From JBCAXA01 sp039183535 (lineage in GTDB: Bacteria > Pseudomonadota > Gammaproteobacteria > Steroidobacterales > Woeseiaceae), in the NCBI GenBank assembly GCA_039183535.1, contig JBCDBO010000004.1, positions 1 to 64,000 of the forward strand: DNA of 64,000 bases. The letters are read 5' to 3'. The position numbers and the translations under genes are program-made. This document shows, piece by piece, positions 27,801 to 35,597 of the stretch. A model generated the notes under the pieces. That model saw only the letters and a program-made list of their open reading frames with translations. It had not been told where the DNA came from and ran no database searches. Numbering within the stretch: the first letter of the stretch is position 1; each line of letters opens with the position of its first letter.

Positions 27801-29082
27801 GCCGGCCAGGGGGGTGGTTGTAATAAATGATCGCGATACGCTTATCGGTATTGGCGGCGCGTTGCAGTCGTGTCCACGCGGCCAGCCGCCGAGCTGCACT
27901 GGCAACTTCTCGCTCAATCGGTTCGGTCACTTTAATGGCAATGCCGGATATCGGGTCAATGCGACGTGGAGCTGCGGCGGCGAGTACGACGCTTTGACTC
28001 GCGCCGGACAGCTCCGGCATCGCAACCCGGTAGTAAACGCTGTCGGTTGGCAGGCCGTCTTGACTGAGTTGCCACTCTTCAGCGCTGTACTCCTGCAGCC
28101 GGATGCCTTTTATGAGTGGTACCCCGAGATCCGCTAACGCGGCATCGGCGCGCTCCCGCTCGGCTCCGCCGAGCGCGAAGTCTTGCAGCATGACGACGGC
28201 GGCCGGTGAGCGCGTACGAAAGGCCTCAAGCGCGTCGGCAGTAAACGCGCCCCAATCGGCGAACACCGACATGCAAGCGAGCGACTCTGCTACCAATGCG
28301 CCACAAAGTTGCTCATGAACGCTGATGTTGCCGGCTTGATCGCCGGTCTCGTAGTCGAGCAATAGCACCAACGGCGCACCTTGCTCGCCCCGTCGTTGGC
28401 CGTAGCGAATCGGCTCGAGCGGTGTCGGCGCCGGCACTTGCGATCGCTCGGTTGCTGAGCTGACCAAGAACCCAAACAAGGCTGCAAGGTTTTCGGGGCC
28501 ACGCGCTTGCCAATACGCATGCGCTGTACCCCATGTGTTGGTGGCTGGGTTGGCGATTGCGGCATCGACCGCGGCGGTCGTTGCCTGCCATCCGTCGGTC
28601 GTTCGCGACCTAAGGACCAAGTCGCGCGCTGAACTGACGACGATAATCGGTACCCCGGCAGGTGCACGATCCAGCAACCGCGCTAGCCGCACCGCGTCGT
28701 CGCTGAAAACACCAGCGACCAATATTGCTGTGGCGCGGTCGAGGTAGCCGATAATCTCGTTATCCGACATGTCGGCAAGCTGCTGTGGCGTGCGCAGATG
28801 GATCGCCGCCGCGGGGTAGTTCGCATTGAAGCGCTCAGCCGCAGCGGCCGCGGTTGCCGAGTTTCGCTCAGAGATGACGCCAAACAGTACCCGGTCAGCT
28901 TCCTGCGCGTAGGTAGGTACGGCAAACACAAACGCTAGCCAAACACACAAGGCTCCGGACACGCGCTTCGCGCAAGCAACGGTTGTGGCGTCTTTTCGCC
29001 ATCGATACCGCTGAGTCGATTCGATGGCACGGTGCAAATACCTACGGCGGGACTTTGCGTTTTGGTGTCGAGATAGCATCAT
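24853..29082 (-). CDS. cobN: Exported, membrane-anchored CobN-like chelatase
   Basis: This 1409-residue protein of the CobN/ChlH/BchH large-subunit class shows LGRHSTYEFLPGPRTGLS, GWGPPPGD, PLGLHVFGQRW, MPHGYAGARTM, HEVGHFLTEMQE and the C-terminal LLNAWIQ-like stretch. Unlike cytoplasmic CobN it carries a hydrophobic N-terminal signal (ending PTYAQ, about residues 41-60). It also has a C-terminal transmembrane helix (SWLIITLATAALLIGLTSLL) with a basic tail, so the chelatase body should face the periplasm. The closest precedent is the HmuS-type CobN relatives of Bacteroidota. It faces cobU with 5 bp between starts. GTG 28962 gives a cleaner signal peptide and room for a promoter. No CobS/CobT ATPase subunits are present. 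Metal insertion into, or removal from, imported corrinoids is inferred. Confidence 0.85.
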   Translation of the reverse strand: MMLSRHQNAKSRRRYLHRAIESTQRYRWRKDATTVACAKRVSGALCVWLAFVFAVPTYAQEADRVLFGVISERNSATAAAAAERFNANYPAAAIHLRTPQQLADMSDNEIIGYLDRATAILVAGVFSDDAVRLARLLDRAPAGVPIIVVSSARDLVLRSRTTDGWQATTAAVDAAIANPATNTWGTAHAYWQARGPENLAALFGFLVSSATERSQVPAPTPLEPIRYGQRRGEQGAPLVLLLDYETGDQAGNISVHEQLCGALVAESLACMSVFADWGAFTADALEAFRTRSPAAVVMLQDFALGGAERERADAALADLGVPLIKGIRLQEYSAEEWQLSQDGLPTDSVYYRVAMPELSGASQSVVLAAAAPRRIDPISGIAIKVTEPIEREVASAARRLAAWTRLQRAANTDKRIAIIYYNHPPGRHNIGADNLDVPATLLSLLKRLKAEGYNTGPLPDSTAELLATMQAQAVNMPENNAALQAMATTAFTMPLTDYRQFFSALPDAVQREMTDGPLAALQSDIDAALNRQSPETARERLASALQDMAFVIEGAPAERHERAEALLERLHSAYNQHIAGTDQTAAIEALSAALRQHGIEGLRGWGPPPGDVMTVNGQFVFPGIRFGNVFIGPQPPRGWEVNEEVLHANMSIAPPHQYLAFYEWLRRDLDPHAIIHLGRHSTYEFLPGPRTGLSRFDYSRIVAGDTPGLYPYIVDGVGEGLQAKRRGLAVIVDHLTPPLQATPFYDELLGLRQLVESFEAADPSQAGEATRLQALTRIKAQVIELGIKDALVSELEAEHGGGEKIDFEDVEPDLLVHEVGHFLTEMQEDFMPLGLHVFGQRWSDEAIDTMLTSMETPDAAAELVASPDAEMAALLAGLNGRFVEPGKGNDPLRSPDALPTGRNFYGLDASLIPNAIAYSIGAELAADTPPTDGDQAVILWASDTVRDGGVMISFGMHLMGIRPVWNGRGILNGLERLPVTTDDRRQDVTFVASGLFRDLYGEQMKWLDKAVLLALDGASATIATDYPQLRTVLDAALEPLAELRDPGHESLERNAIAANWVEQMLTRPTADPRTATLRVFAPAVGQYGAGVNRLAERSGAWSDRRQIANTYIARMGHAYGVNVDGSSQQVAFEQRLAGTSQSFLGRASNLYGLVDNNDAFDYLGGLNLAIETAGGGAPTGFVVDVSDPERPRMPPLQSAIVSELRARQLNPAWIQSLMPHGYAGARTMNVAFFENLWGWEVTDPELFPDSIWDDTKSIYIDDRYEIGVAAFLDEEANRPVQANMLAIMLVAAQKGFWRTDTATVAELGERFAATIASDGLPGSGHTRPDHPMLDWIAERVSPSARETIANARDAARGNDVTESARAPDASADLLSGQSRDWPVPSWLIITLATAALLIGLTSLLRRRAR

Positions 29083-29087
29083 GAGGT

Positions 29088-29591
29088 ATGGCAGTAACTT
29101 TTTTATTAGGCGGGGCCCGATCGGGTAAAAGCCGTCGCGCTCAGCAGCTTGCCGAGGCGGCGTCGTCGAAGCGAATCTTCATCGCGACAGCGGAGCCGCT
29201 CGATGATGAAATGACGGCGCGGATCGCCGCGCATCAAGCAGATCGCGGTGCCGGTTGGGTGAGCGTTGAGGCGCCGCTCGATTTGGTCGCGGCACTCCGA
29301 GAGTCGGTCGGACCGGGGTGCGTCGTCGTCGTCGACTGTTTGACGCTGTGGTTGTCGAACTTGATGCATCACGAGCGCGACGTTGACGACGAAATCGCGC
29401 AGCTGGTTACGGCATTGGCGTCGCCTGGCGAGTTGTTTTTGGTCTCGAACGAGGTCGGACTGGGACTGGTGCCGGAGACTGCACTGGGCCGACGGTTTCG
29501 CGATCATCAGGGCCGCCTTAACCAAGCGGTCGCTGCGGCGAGCGATCGGGTTGAGTTTATTGCGGCCGGTTTACCGCTCATCTTGAAATAG
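29088..29591 (+). CDS. cobU: Adenosylcobinamide kinase / guanylyltransferase
   Basis: This 167-residue protein phosphorylates adenosylcobinamide and then transfers GMP to it, a step of nucleotide-loop assembly. The P-loop GGARSGKS is at residues 8-15. ATAEPLDDEMTARIAAHQADR holds the histidine used for the guanylyl intermediate. VVVDCLTLWLSNL and VSNEVGLGLVPE are both conserved in CobU/CobP. The start is ATG 29088, five bases from the divergent cobN-like start, and the 3' end overlaps the convergent cobD by 14 bp. It is the only plus-strand gene of the B12 cluster, so it must have a promoter inside the cobN 5' region. Confidence 0.95.
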   Translation: MAVTFLLGGARSGKSRRAQQLAEAASSKRIFIATAEPLDDEMTARIAAHQADRGAGWVSVEAPLDLVAALRESVGPGCVVVVDCLTLWLSNLMHHERDVDDEIAQLVTALASPGELFLVSNEVGLGLVPETALGRRFRDHQGRLNQAVAAASDRVEFIAAGLPLILK

Positions 29592-30579
29592 CCTGCAGCG
29601 CTGCTGCCAATCGATCCGCGGTGGCCGGTGTCGCCGGCAAACCGACCCGCAAATGGCTTGTTGTCCATGCAAAGCGGCGCGTATAGATACCGTGCTCACA
29701 CAGCCCGTGCCAGGTGGCGTGGGCATCTTCTATTGCTACGTAGCGAAACAGGTCGGTACCGCCAGCGATGGTCAGTCCGCTGCTGACGAACACGTCATCG
29801 AGCCGCTGCCGCGCAGCGGCGAGTCGTGTCCGCATCGCTTGCTGCCAGCCGCGGTCGGCGTAGAGTTTCGCGCCAACCGCAAGCGCTGGCCCAGAAACAC
29901 GCCAGACGCCGAGCAGACGATCCAGGGCTTTGATAACGGTCGCGGGTGCGAGCACGGCACCGAGCCTCAGGCCAGCAAGACCAAAGAACTTACCCGTTGA
30001 GCGCAAGACGATCAGCCCTTCAGAGCCGGCAACGGGCGCGAGGCTGTTAGCCGGGTCGAGATCGGCATAGGCTTCATCAACGATAAGCCAGCCGCTTCGA
30101 CCAGCAAGCCGTTCACTCGCGCGTTGTAGGTCGGTCACGTTGAAGCGTCGACCATCAGGGTTGTTCGGGTTACAAACTACAACGACATCGGCTCCATCGG
30201 TCGCCCGCATCGGATCGGCCGTTGTCACCAGTTCAACGTCTGCGGCGCGCCACGAGTCAGCATGATCGCCGTAGCTTGGCGCTAACACGGCGACACGTCG
30301 GGCGGCGATGATCTGCGGCAATAGTCGAATCGCGAGCTCGGTGCCAGGAACGGGCGTTAGCGCAGCGGCTGGCGCTCCGAACGCCGCTGCCATGGCTTCT
30401 CTGCACCGATCTATGTCGCCGCGTGTCGGCAGGTGATTGAGGCACTCAGTATCGATCGACTCGACCGGCCATGGCCATGGGTTGATACCGGTCGATAAAT
30501 CGACCCACGGTGTTGGTGCTGACGGAAACGCGGCGGCAACGCGATCCAAAGCGCCGCCGTGGATCAAGTCGTCGCTCAT
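29578..30579 (-). CDS. cobD: L-threonine-O-3-phosphate decarboxylase (CobD/CobC class I aminotransferase fold)
   Basis: This is a 333-residue PLP enzyme that makes (R)-1-amino-2-propanol phosphate for the cobalamin side arm. It starts HGGALDRVAAAFPSAPTPWVDLSTGINPWPWP, the diagnostic N-terminus of this branch. CNPNNPDGRRF, VDEAYADL and the PLP lysine (Lys197 in RSTGKFFGLAGLRLG) follow. The ATG overlaps the cbiB stop by 4 bp. It is the last gene of the riboswitch-controlled run that begins at btuB. The name cobC is used for it in alphaproteobacteria. Confidence 0.93.
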   Translation of the reverse strand: MSDDLIHGGALDRVAAAFPSAPTPWVDLSTGINPWPWPVESIDTECLNHLPTRGDIDRCREAMAAAFGAPAAALTPVPGTELAIRLLPQIIAARRVAVLAPSYGDHADSWRAADVELVTTADPMRATDGADVVVVCNPNNPDGRRFNVTDLQRASERLAGRSGWLIVDEAYADLDPANSLAPVAGSEGLIVLRSTGKFFGLAGLRLGAVLAPATVIKALDRLLGVWRVSGPALAVGAKLYADRGWQQAMRTRLAAARQRLDDVFVSSGLTIAGGTDLFRYVAIEDAHATWHGLCEHGIYTRRFAWTTSHLRVGLPATPATADRLAAALQAISR

Positions 30580-31526
30580 AGCAAACTCTGCACGAGCGCG
30601 ATCGCTGCAATCAAGGCGGCAGCAAGAAGCAACGCGCGGATGTAGGTACCTAAGGCTGCGTCAATGGCGATCGTCCCCGGGTCCTCACCATTGGCATTAA
30701 GCCAAGGCTCGCGCGAAACCGTATCGCCATAGCGACGCGGCCCGGACAGCCGTATACCGAGCGCCCCGGCCATTGCGGCCTCTGGCCAACCGGCGTTGAT
30801 GGATCGGTGTTGGGGTGCATCGCGGCGCACGATCTGCCAGGCGTTCTTACGCGTCGTAGCAGCGAGGATGAACAGTGCGCCGGTCAGTCGGGCTGGCAGC
30901 CAGTTCGCTGCATCATCCAGCCGTGCCGCGACTTTGCCAAAGTACTCGTACCGCACATTGCGGTGCCCGATCATCGAGTCGAGCGTATTGATCGCCTTGT
31001 AGGCGGCAATGCCAGGTACACCGAGCAGTACGCCCCAGAACAACGGCGCAACAACGCCGTCCGATGTGTTCTCTGCCAAGCTCTCGATCGCGGCGCGGGC
31101 GATGCCGGCTTCGTCGAGTTGCTCTGGGTCGCGCCCGACAATATGGGCGACAGCCACACGGGCAGCGGCGAGTGAGTCGTTCGCGAGAGCGGTAGCCACG
31201 GCGGCAACGTGGGTATAAAGACTCCGCGATGCAAGCAGGCTCGACGCGATCAGCGCTTCGCCAACGACGCCTAGCCACCCAGTTGGCAACCAGGCGACTG
31301 CGATCGTCGTAACCGTCCACGTTATGGCGATGACCATCGCTGCGGTCAATGCGCCGGCGGCGATGCGCCAGCTGTCCGATAAGTATTCACCGTTGAGTGT
31401 ATGGTCCAGGCGCGCAATGAGCCAGCCGATCCAAACCACCGGGTGGCGGATGACCCGGTAGAGCGAATCGGGCCAGCCGGCCGCCGCTTCAACAATCCAG
31501 GCAAGCAGTAAGGTCAGTGCCATCAT
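30576..31526 (-). CDS. cbiB: Adenosylcobinamide-phosphate synthase
   Basis: This 316-residue inner-membrane protein has about five hydrophobic segments. It joins the aminopropanol (phosphate) arm to adenosylcobyric acid. Family stretches are HPVVWIGWLI, ARAAIESLAENTSDGVVAPLFW, AYKAINTLDSMIGHRN, FGKVAARLDDAANWLPARL and INAGWPEAAMAGALGIRL. The start is ATG 31526, overlapping the cobQ stop (ATGA), and the end overlaps the cobD start (ATGA). These overlaps suggest coupled translation through the whole run. Substrate comes from CobQ and CobD, encoded on either side. Confidence 0.95.
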   Translation of the reverse strand: MMALTLLLAWIVEAAAGWPDSLYRVIRHPVVWIGWLIARLDHTLNGEYLSDSWRIAAGALTAAMVIAITWTVTTIAVAWLPTGWLGVVGEALIASSLLASRSLYTHVAAVATALANDSLAAARVAVAHIVGRDPEQLDEAGIARAAIESLAENTSDGVVAPLFWGVLLGVPGIAAYKAINTLDSMIGHRNVRYEYFGKVAARLDDAANWLPARLTGALFILAATTRKNAWQIVRRDAPQHRSINAGWPEAAMAGALGIRLSGPRRYGDTVSREPWLNANGEDPGTIAIDAALGTYIRALLLAAALIAAIALVQSLL

Positions 31527-33010
31527 GCGCTCGCCGCTGCCAGCGTTGGTAGCCGTGCGCTCGCCAGTAGCGCATCGACATCGATCGCTTGCTCGATGTG
31601 ATCGGCCAGCGCATCGAGCGCCGTTTCGACCGACGCGCCATAGTCGAACGCAGCAATGTCGCCAGCGCCGGCTTTACGTAGCCAGGCAGCGCGAAATGTA
31701 TCGTTCGCAAACATGCCGTGCACGTAAGTACCGGCGATACGGCCATCGACGCTTGCGGCCCCATCGTGCTGGCCACCCAGATCGAACAGCGGCCGGTCTG
31801 TGTCGGGCCCCGTCGTTGCGCCAACATGGATCTCGTAGCCGGAAATCGCCGCGCCGCTGTCGAGACAGGTTCCTGTTACCGGACGCACCGTCTTCTCGCT
31901 GCCCATCGTCGTTTCGATATCGAGCAGTCCGAGGCCCGCGATACTGCCGGCTGGACCATCGACCCCGCCAGGGTCGCGGACGAGGCGTCCGAGCATCTGC
32001 AAACCGCCGCAAATACCGAGCACGCGACCACCACGCTGGGCGTGGGCCAGGATGTCGTGATCCCAGCCCTGGTCGCGCAAGAAGCGAAGATCCCCTAACG
32101 TCGACTTCGAACCGAACAAAACGATGACATCGGCAGAGCGTGGAATGGCATCGCCCGGTTTGACCCATTCGAATATCACGCCGTCTTGTTGCGCTAAGGG
32201 ATCCGCATCGTCGAAATTGGCCATCCGCGAAAGCATCGGCGCTGCGATCCGGAAGTTATTGGCCGAACCGCCGTTAGGCGTCGTTAAGCTAACGGCATCT
32301 TCAGCCGGCAGCCGCGCCGTGGCCGGCAACCATGGCACCACGCCATACGCTCGCCAACCAGTACGTTCGACAATGGCATCGACGCCAGCATCGAAAAGGC
32401 GCGGATCACCACGAAATTTATTGACGATAAAGCCGCCGATCATCGCCGCATCGGCATCGTCGAGTACCGCTTTGGTGCCAACGATACTGGCGATGACGCC
32501 ACCGCGCTCGATGTCGGCAACGAGACAGACGGGTACGTTGGCGCGGCGGGCGAAGCCCATATTGGCGATATCACCGCGGCGAAGATTAATCTCGGCAGGG
32601 CTGCCTGCCCCTTCGACAATGATCAGCTCGAACTCGCTGGCTAGGCGGTGAAAGCTGGTTAGTACCGGTTCGAGCAGAGCGGCGCGTTTTCGCATGTAAT
32701 CGGCAGCGACTTCGCTTGCCACAGCGCGCCCGTGGACGATCACTTGCGACGTGCGGTCCGTTTGCGGTTTCAACAACACCGGATTGAAGTCGACGCGCGG
32801 CGCCAGCCCAGCCGCTTGGGCTTGCAGCGCCTGCGCGCGACCGATCTCGCCGCCGTTGGTGCAAGCCGCCGCGTTGTTGGACATGTTTTGCGGCTTGAAT
32901 GGTGCCGCGGCAAGTCCGCGGCGCCGCGCGAGTCGGAGTAAGCCTGCTGTCAGCACCGATTTACCAACGTCTGATCCGGTGCCCTGCAACATCAGCGCGC
33001 GGGCACTCAC
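31523..33010 (-). CDS. cobQ: Cobyric acid synthase (glutamine-hydrolysing)
   Basis: This 495-residue enzyme amidates the b, d, e and g side chains of adenosylcobyrinic acid diamide. An N-terminal dethiobiotin-synthetase-like ATP domain has GTGSDVGKS at residues 10-18 and FKPQNMSNNAA. A C-terminal class I-like glutamine amidotransferase domain has the nucleophile in GICGGLQMLG and the catalytic histidine in TYVHGMF. GTG 33010 is chosen over an upstream ATG at 33139. It overlaps the btuD stop by 4 bp, and the P-loop then falls at the usual distance from the N-terminus. Confidence 0.96.
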   Translation of the reverse strand: MSARALMLQGTGSDVGKSVLTAGLLRLARRRGLAAAPFKPQNMSNNAAACTNGGEIGRAQALQAQAAGLAPRVDFNPVLLKPQTDRTSQVIVHGRAVASEVAADYMRKRAALLEPVLTSFHRLASEFELIIVEGAGSPAEINLRRGDIANMGFARRANVPVCLVADIERGGVIASIVGTKAVLDDADAAMIGGFIVNKFRGDPRLFDAGVDAIVERTGWRAYGVVPWLPATARLPAEDAVSLTTPNGGSANNFRIAAPMLSRMANFDDADPLAQQDGVIFEWVKPGDAIPRSADVIVLFGSKSTLGDLRFLRDQGWDHDILAHAQRGGRVLGICGGLQMLGRLVRDPGGVDGPAGSIAGLGLLDIETTMGSEKTVRPVTGTCLDSGAAISGYEIHVGATTGPDTDRPLFDLGGQHDGAASVDGRIAGTYVHGMFANDTFRAAWLRKAGAGDIAAFDYGASVETALDALADHIEQAIDVDALLASARLPTLAAASA

Positions 33011-33768
33011 AGTGCACCCTCTATATTGACTGCGCTGCCGTCGACGCTCGCACGTACCCGGTAGACGTCTGCCAGCCGCTCGGCCGTTAACGTCTCGTCT
33101 GGCGGGCCATCGGCAATAAGACGGCCACCGCGCATCCACACCAAGCGGTCGGCAAAACGCGCGGCTAATGCGACATCATGCAGCACGATCAATGCGCCGC
33201 CACCGCCCTTAACGAAGTCGTGCACGAGCTCCATGATGCGGTGTTGATGGCGTGGATCGAGTGCTGCCACCGGTTCGTCGGCAATCAACAGCGGTGCTTG
33301 CGCGGCGAATGCGCGAGCAAAGTGGACCCGGGCGAGCTCGCCGCCCGACAGTGTGTCGGTGGCACGATCCGCGAGTGCCGTTAAGTCGCAGGCCGCGAGC
33401 GCCGCAGCCACGGCTTGTTCGTCCGTATCGCCGAGTCGACCCAACGCCGCACCGTGGGCGAATCGGCCGAGTGCAACGACGTCGCGCACGGGACTCGGCC
33501 ATGCCAGCGGTCGGCGTTGCGGCAGGTAACTGGCCCGCCGTGCGCGCTCTTGCGGCGACAGTTGCGCCGTGTCGTCGCCGCTTAACGTGGCCGAGCCTGC
33601 CGTTCGCGGCACAAGACCTAGGGCGGCGCGAAGTAACGTCGTTTTACCGGCCCCGTTTGGTCCAAGCAAGGCCACGAACTCGCCGGGTTGGCATCGCAGC
33701 TCGGCGTTGTCGACCAGCGTTTTCCCAGTGCGGACAACGCTCAGCGCTTTCGTCGATAACTCAGTCAT
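33007..33768 (-). CDS. btuD: Vitamin B12 ABC transporter ATP-binding protein
   Basis: This 253-residue ABC ATPase has Walker A GPNGAGKTT, Q-loop, signature LSGGELARVHFARAF, Walker B LLIADEPVAALDP and H-loop VLHDVAL. It powers BtuC-mediated import of corrinoids. ATG 33768 lies 8 bp inside the btuC 3' end. A longer frame from 33813 adds residues that do not belong to the family. Gene order btuF-btuC-btuD-cobQ with overlaps, behind a cobalamin riboswitch, fixes B12 rather than iron-siderophore as substrate. Confidence 0.93.
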   Translation of the reverse strand: MTELSTKALSVVRTGKTLVDNAELRCQPGEFVALLGPNGAGKTTLLRAALGLVPRTAGSATLSGDDTAQLSPQERARRASYLPQRRPLAWPSPVRDVVALGRFAHGAALGRLGDTDEQAVAAALAACDLTALADRATDTLSGGELARVHFARAFAAQAPLLIADEPVAALDPRHQHRIMELVHDFVKGGGGALIVLHDVALAARFADRLVWMRGGRLIADGPPDETLTAERLADVYRVRASVDGSAVNIEGAL

Positions 33769-34747
33769 TGACGGTGCGCCTTTGCATGGCAATCCAAACG
33801 AAGGCGGGTGCACCGATCAAGGCCGCAACGACGCCGAGTTTGAGTTCGTTGTCGGTCGGTGCCAGCCGTACACCGATATCGGCAACGACAAGAATCAGCC
33901 CGGCCAGTAAGGCCGACGGTAGCAGCGAGCGGGCGGGGTCGTGGTTCACCCACGGGCGGACGATGTGCGGTGCCACGATCCCAACGAAGCCGATGGCGCC
34001 GGCGAGCGCAACGGCAGCCCCAGTAGCTAGTCCAGCGCCAAGTACAACCAGCAGCCGCTGCCGCTGGAGGTTGACGCCAACGCCGCTGGCCGCTTCGTCA
34101 CCAAGCGTCAGTGCCGATAAGCCGCGACGGCAGCTGAACAAAATAGCGCAGCCGAGCGCGAGGAACGGTGCCGAGAAAGCGAGATCGTCGAAACTCCGAT
34201 TGGCGACCGACCCCAGCATCCAGTTGATCATGTCCGACAGTGAGAACGGGTTCGGTGCCAGGTTCATTAGAAGGCTCATCATCGCGCCGGCGAAACTCGA
34301 TAGACCGACACCGATTAAAATCAACGTCACGACCGATGCGGTCCGTAGCGCGGCCAGTGCGATCAACGCCGTTGCTAACAACGCACCTGCGATAGCGGCG
34401 ATCGGTAACGCCCATGGATTGATCGCCACCAGCCCGTAATAGAGCGCGAAGGTTGCGGTCATCGACGCGCTAGCGGAGACGCCCAATACGCCGGGCTCGG
34501 CGAGCGGATTACGCAGAAGTCCCTGCAGTGCCGCGCCGCTAAGCCCCAGCGCTGCACCGACCGCGAACGCCGTCACCGCCCGTGGCAATCGGATCGACCA
34601 GACGACGATCCGGTCGCCGACGTCAGCGCCGCCCATGAACGCTGTGATGACGCGGCTAAACTCGAGTGGCGTCGAGCCGAGCAGGCACCCCCCGAGGATC
34701 GCAGCCAGACTTAGCAGGATGAGACTTGGCGACAGCCAGCGACTCAC
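33761..34747 (-). CDS. btuC: Vitamin B12 ABC transporter permease (FecCD/BtuC family)
   Basis: This 328-residue permease of the FecCD family has about ten hydrophobic segments. Conserved stretches are GLSGAALQGLLRNPLAEPGVLGVS near residue 72, LILIGVGLSSFAGAMMSLL, INWMLGS and GAIGFVGIVAPHIVRPW. The last holds the coupling region that meets BtuD. It starts at ATG 34747, overlapping the btuF stop by 4 bp. Specificity for cobalamin rests on the neighbours and the upstream riboswitch. Confidence 0.93.
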   Translation of the reverse strand: MSRWLSPSLILLSLAAILGGCLLGSTPLEFSRVITAFMGGADVGDRIVVWSIRLPRAVTAFAVGAALGLSGAALQGLLRNPLAEPGVLGVSASASMTATFALYYGLVAINPWALPIAAIAGALLATALIALAALRTASVVTLILIGVGLSSFAGAMMSLLMNLAPNPFSLSDMINWMLGSVANRSFDDLAFSAPFLALGCAILFSCRRGLSALTLGDEAASGVGVNLQRQRLLVVLGAGLATGAAVALAGAIGFVGIVAPHIVRPWVNHDPARSLLPSALLAGLILVVADIGVRLAPTDNELKLGVVAALIGAPAFVWIAMQRRTVND

Positions 34748-35577
34748 TGCGCAGCCTTCGCCGCCAACGCTTCAACTGCATCCAACAAGTACCACCCGCT
34801 GCAGGCTGTCCAAGCGCCTTTCAAGGCGACAACGGGCTGATCACTAATCTGGGCCCGAGCGACTGGATGGCGCATGGGCGACCAGCCGTCCGGATGACTG
34901 GTTTGGGTGTCGAAAAACGCGGCGGCGACGATATCGGGGCTGTCGTAGGCCAATCGTTCGAGCGGTATCGGTTGCCAGCCCTTTTGCCGCTGAAAATTTG
35001 CAAGTCCTGCCGCGACGAGCATCTCATGGACCAACGAACCCGGACCGGTCGTGACCCCGGCCGGCGTCATATACAGCGCCGAGTGCTCGGCACTCACCAT
35101 CGGCAGTCGTTCGAGCCGCGCGCGCATGTCGGCGATCACTGCGGCGCCGCGCTCGGGTTCGGCGAGACCGCTCGCCAGCGACTCGGTGATCGCGACGACG
35201 GTTGGGATGTCATTGGCCCAGCCGACGTTCAATACCGGTATGCCGGCCCGCTCGAAAAACGCGGTCGCATTCGGGCCGCCGCCGTAGGTCCGGACGACGA
35301 GGTCCGGTTTGAGCACCAAGACGTCTTCGGCAATTGAGCGCACGACACGAACGCCGCGCGCCGCTTCGCGCATATACGAAAACTCAGCGGTTGCATCGGG
35401 CGAGACGGCCAGGATGCGCTCGCGATCGACCAGCTTTAGTACGTATTGATCGGCGCAAAGATCGAGGCTGACAACGCGTAGCGGGCGTGTCGCCGTTTCC
35501 GGCCGTTCGATTGCTGGGTCGTTGCCGCAACCAGCCACGAGCAATCCAGCAATGAGCGAGACTTGGCTGATCCGCAT
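34744..35577 (-). CDS. btuF: Corrinoid-binding lipoprotein of the BtuFCD transporter
   Basis: This 277-residue substrate-binding protein of the TroA/BtuF helical-backbone type is lipidated at Cys17 (LLVAGC). Family features are RVVSLDLCADQYVLKLV, VLVLKPDLVVR, AGIPVLNVGWANDIPTVVAITESLA and a late aromatic stretch (GAWTACSGWYLLDAVEAL). ATG 35577, 21 bp after btuB, gives the best lipoprotein signal. A frame from 35610 would overlap btuB by 13 bp. It hands corrinoids from the periplasm to BtuC. Confidence 0.9.
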   Translation of the reverse strand: MRISQVSLIAGLLVAGCGNDPAIERPETATRPLRVVSLDLCADQYVLKLVDRERILAVSPDATAEFSYMREAARGVRVVRSIAEDVLVLKPDLVVRTYGGGPNATAFFERAGIPVLNVGWANDIPTVVAITESLASGLAEPERGAAVIADMRARLERLPMVSAEHSALYMTPAGVTTGPGSLVHEMLVAAGLANFQRQKGWQPIPLERLAYDSPDIVAAAFFDTQTSHPDGWSPMRHPVARAQISDQPVVALKGAWTACSGWYLLDAVEALAAKAAQ

Positions 35578-35597
35578 GCGTATCGCTCTAGCCGGCG

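Noticed and set aside
33252..34439. Long plus-strand open frame of 395 codons opposite btuD and btuC
   Set aside because: It is antisense to clearly assigned ABC transporter genes and has an Arg/Ser/Ala-rich composition typical of a shadow frame.
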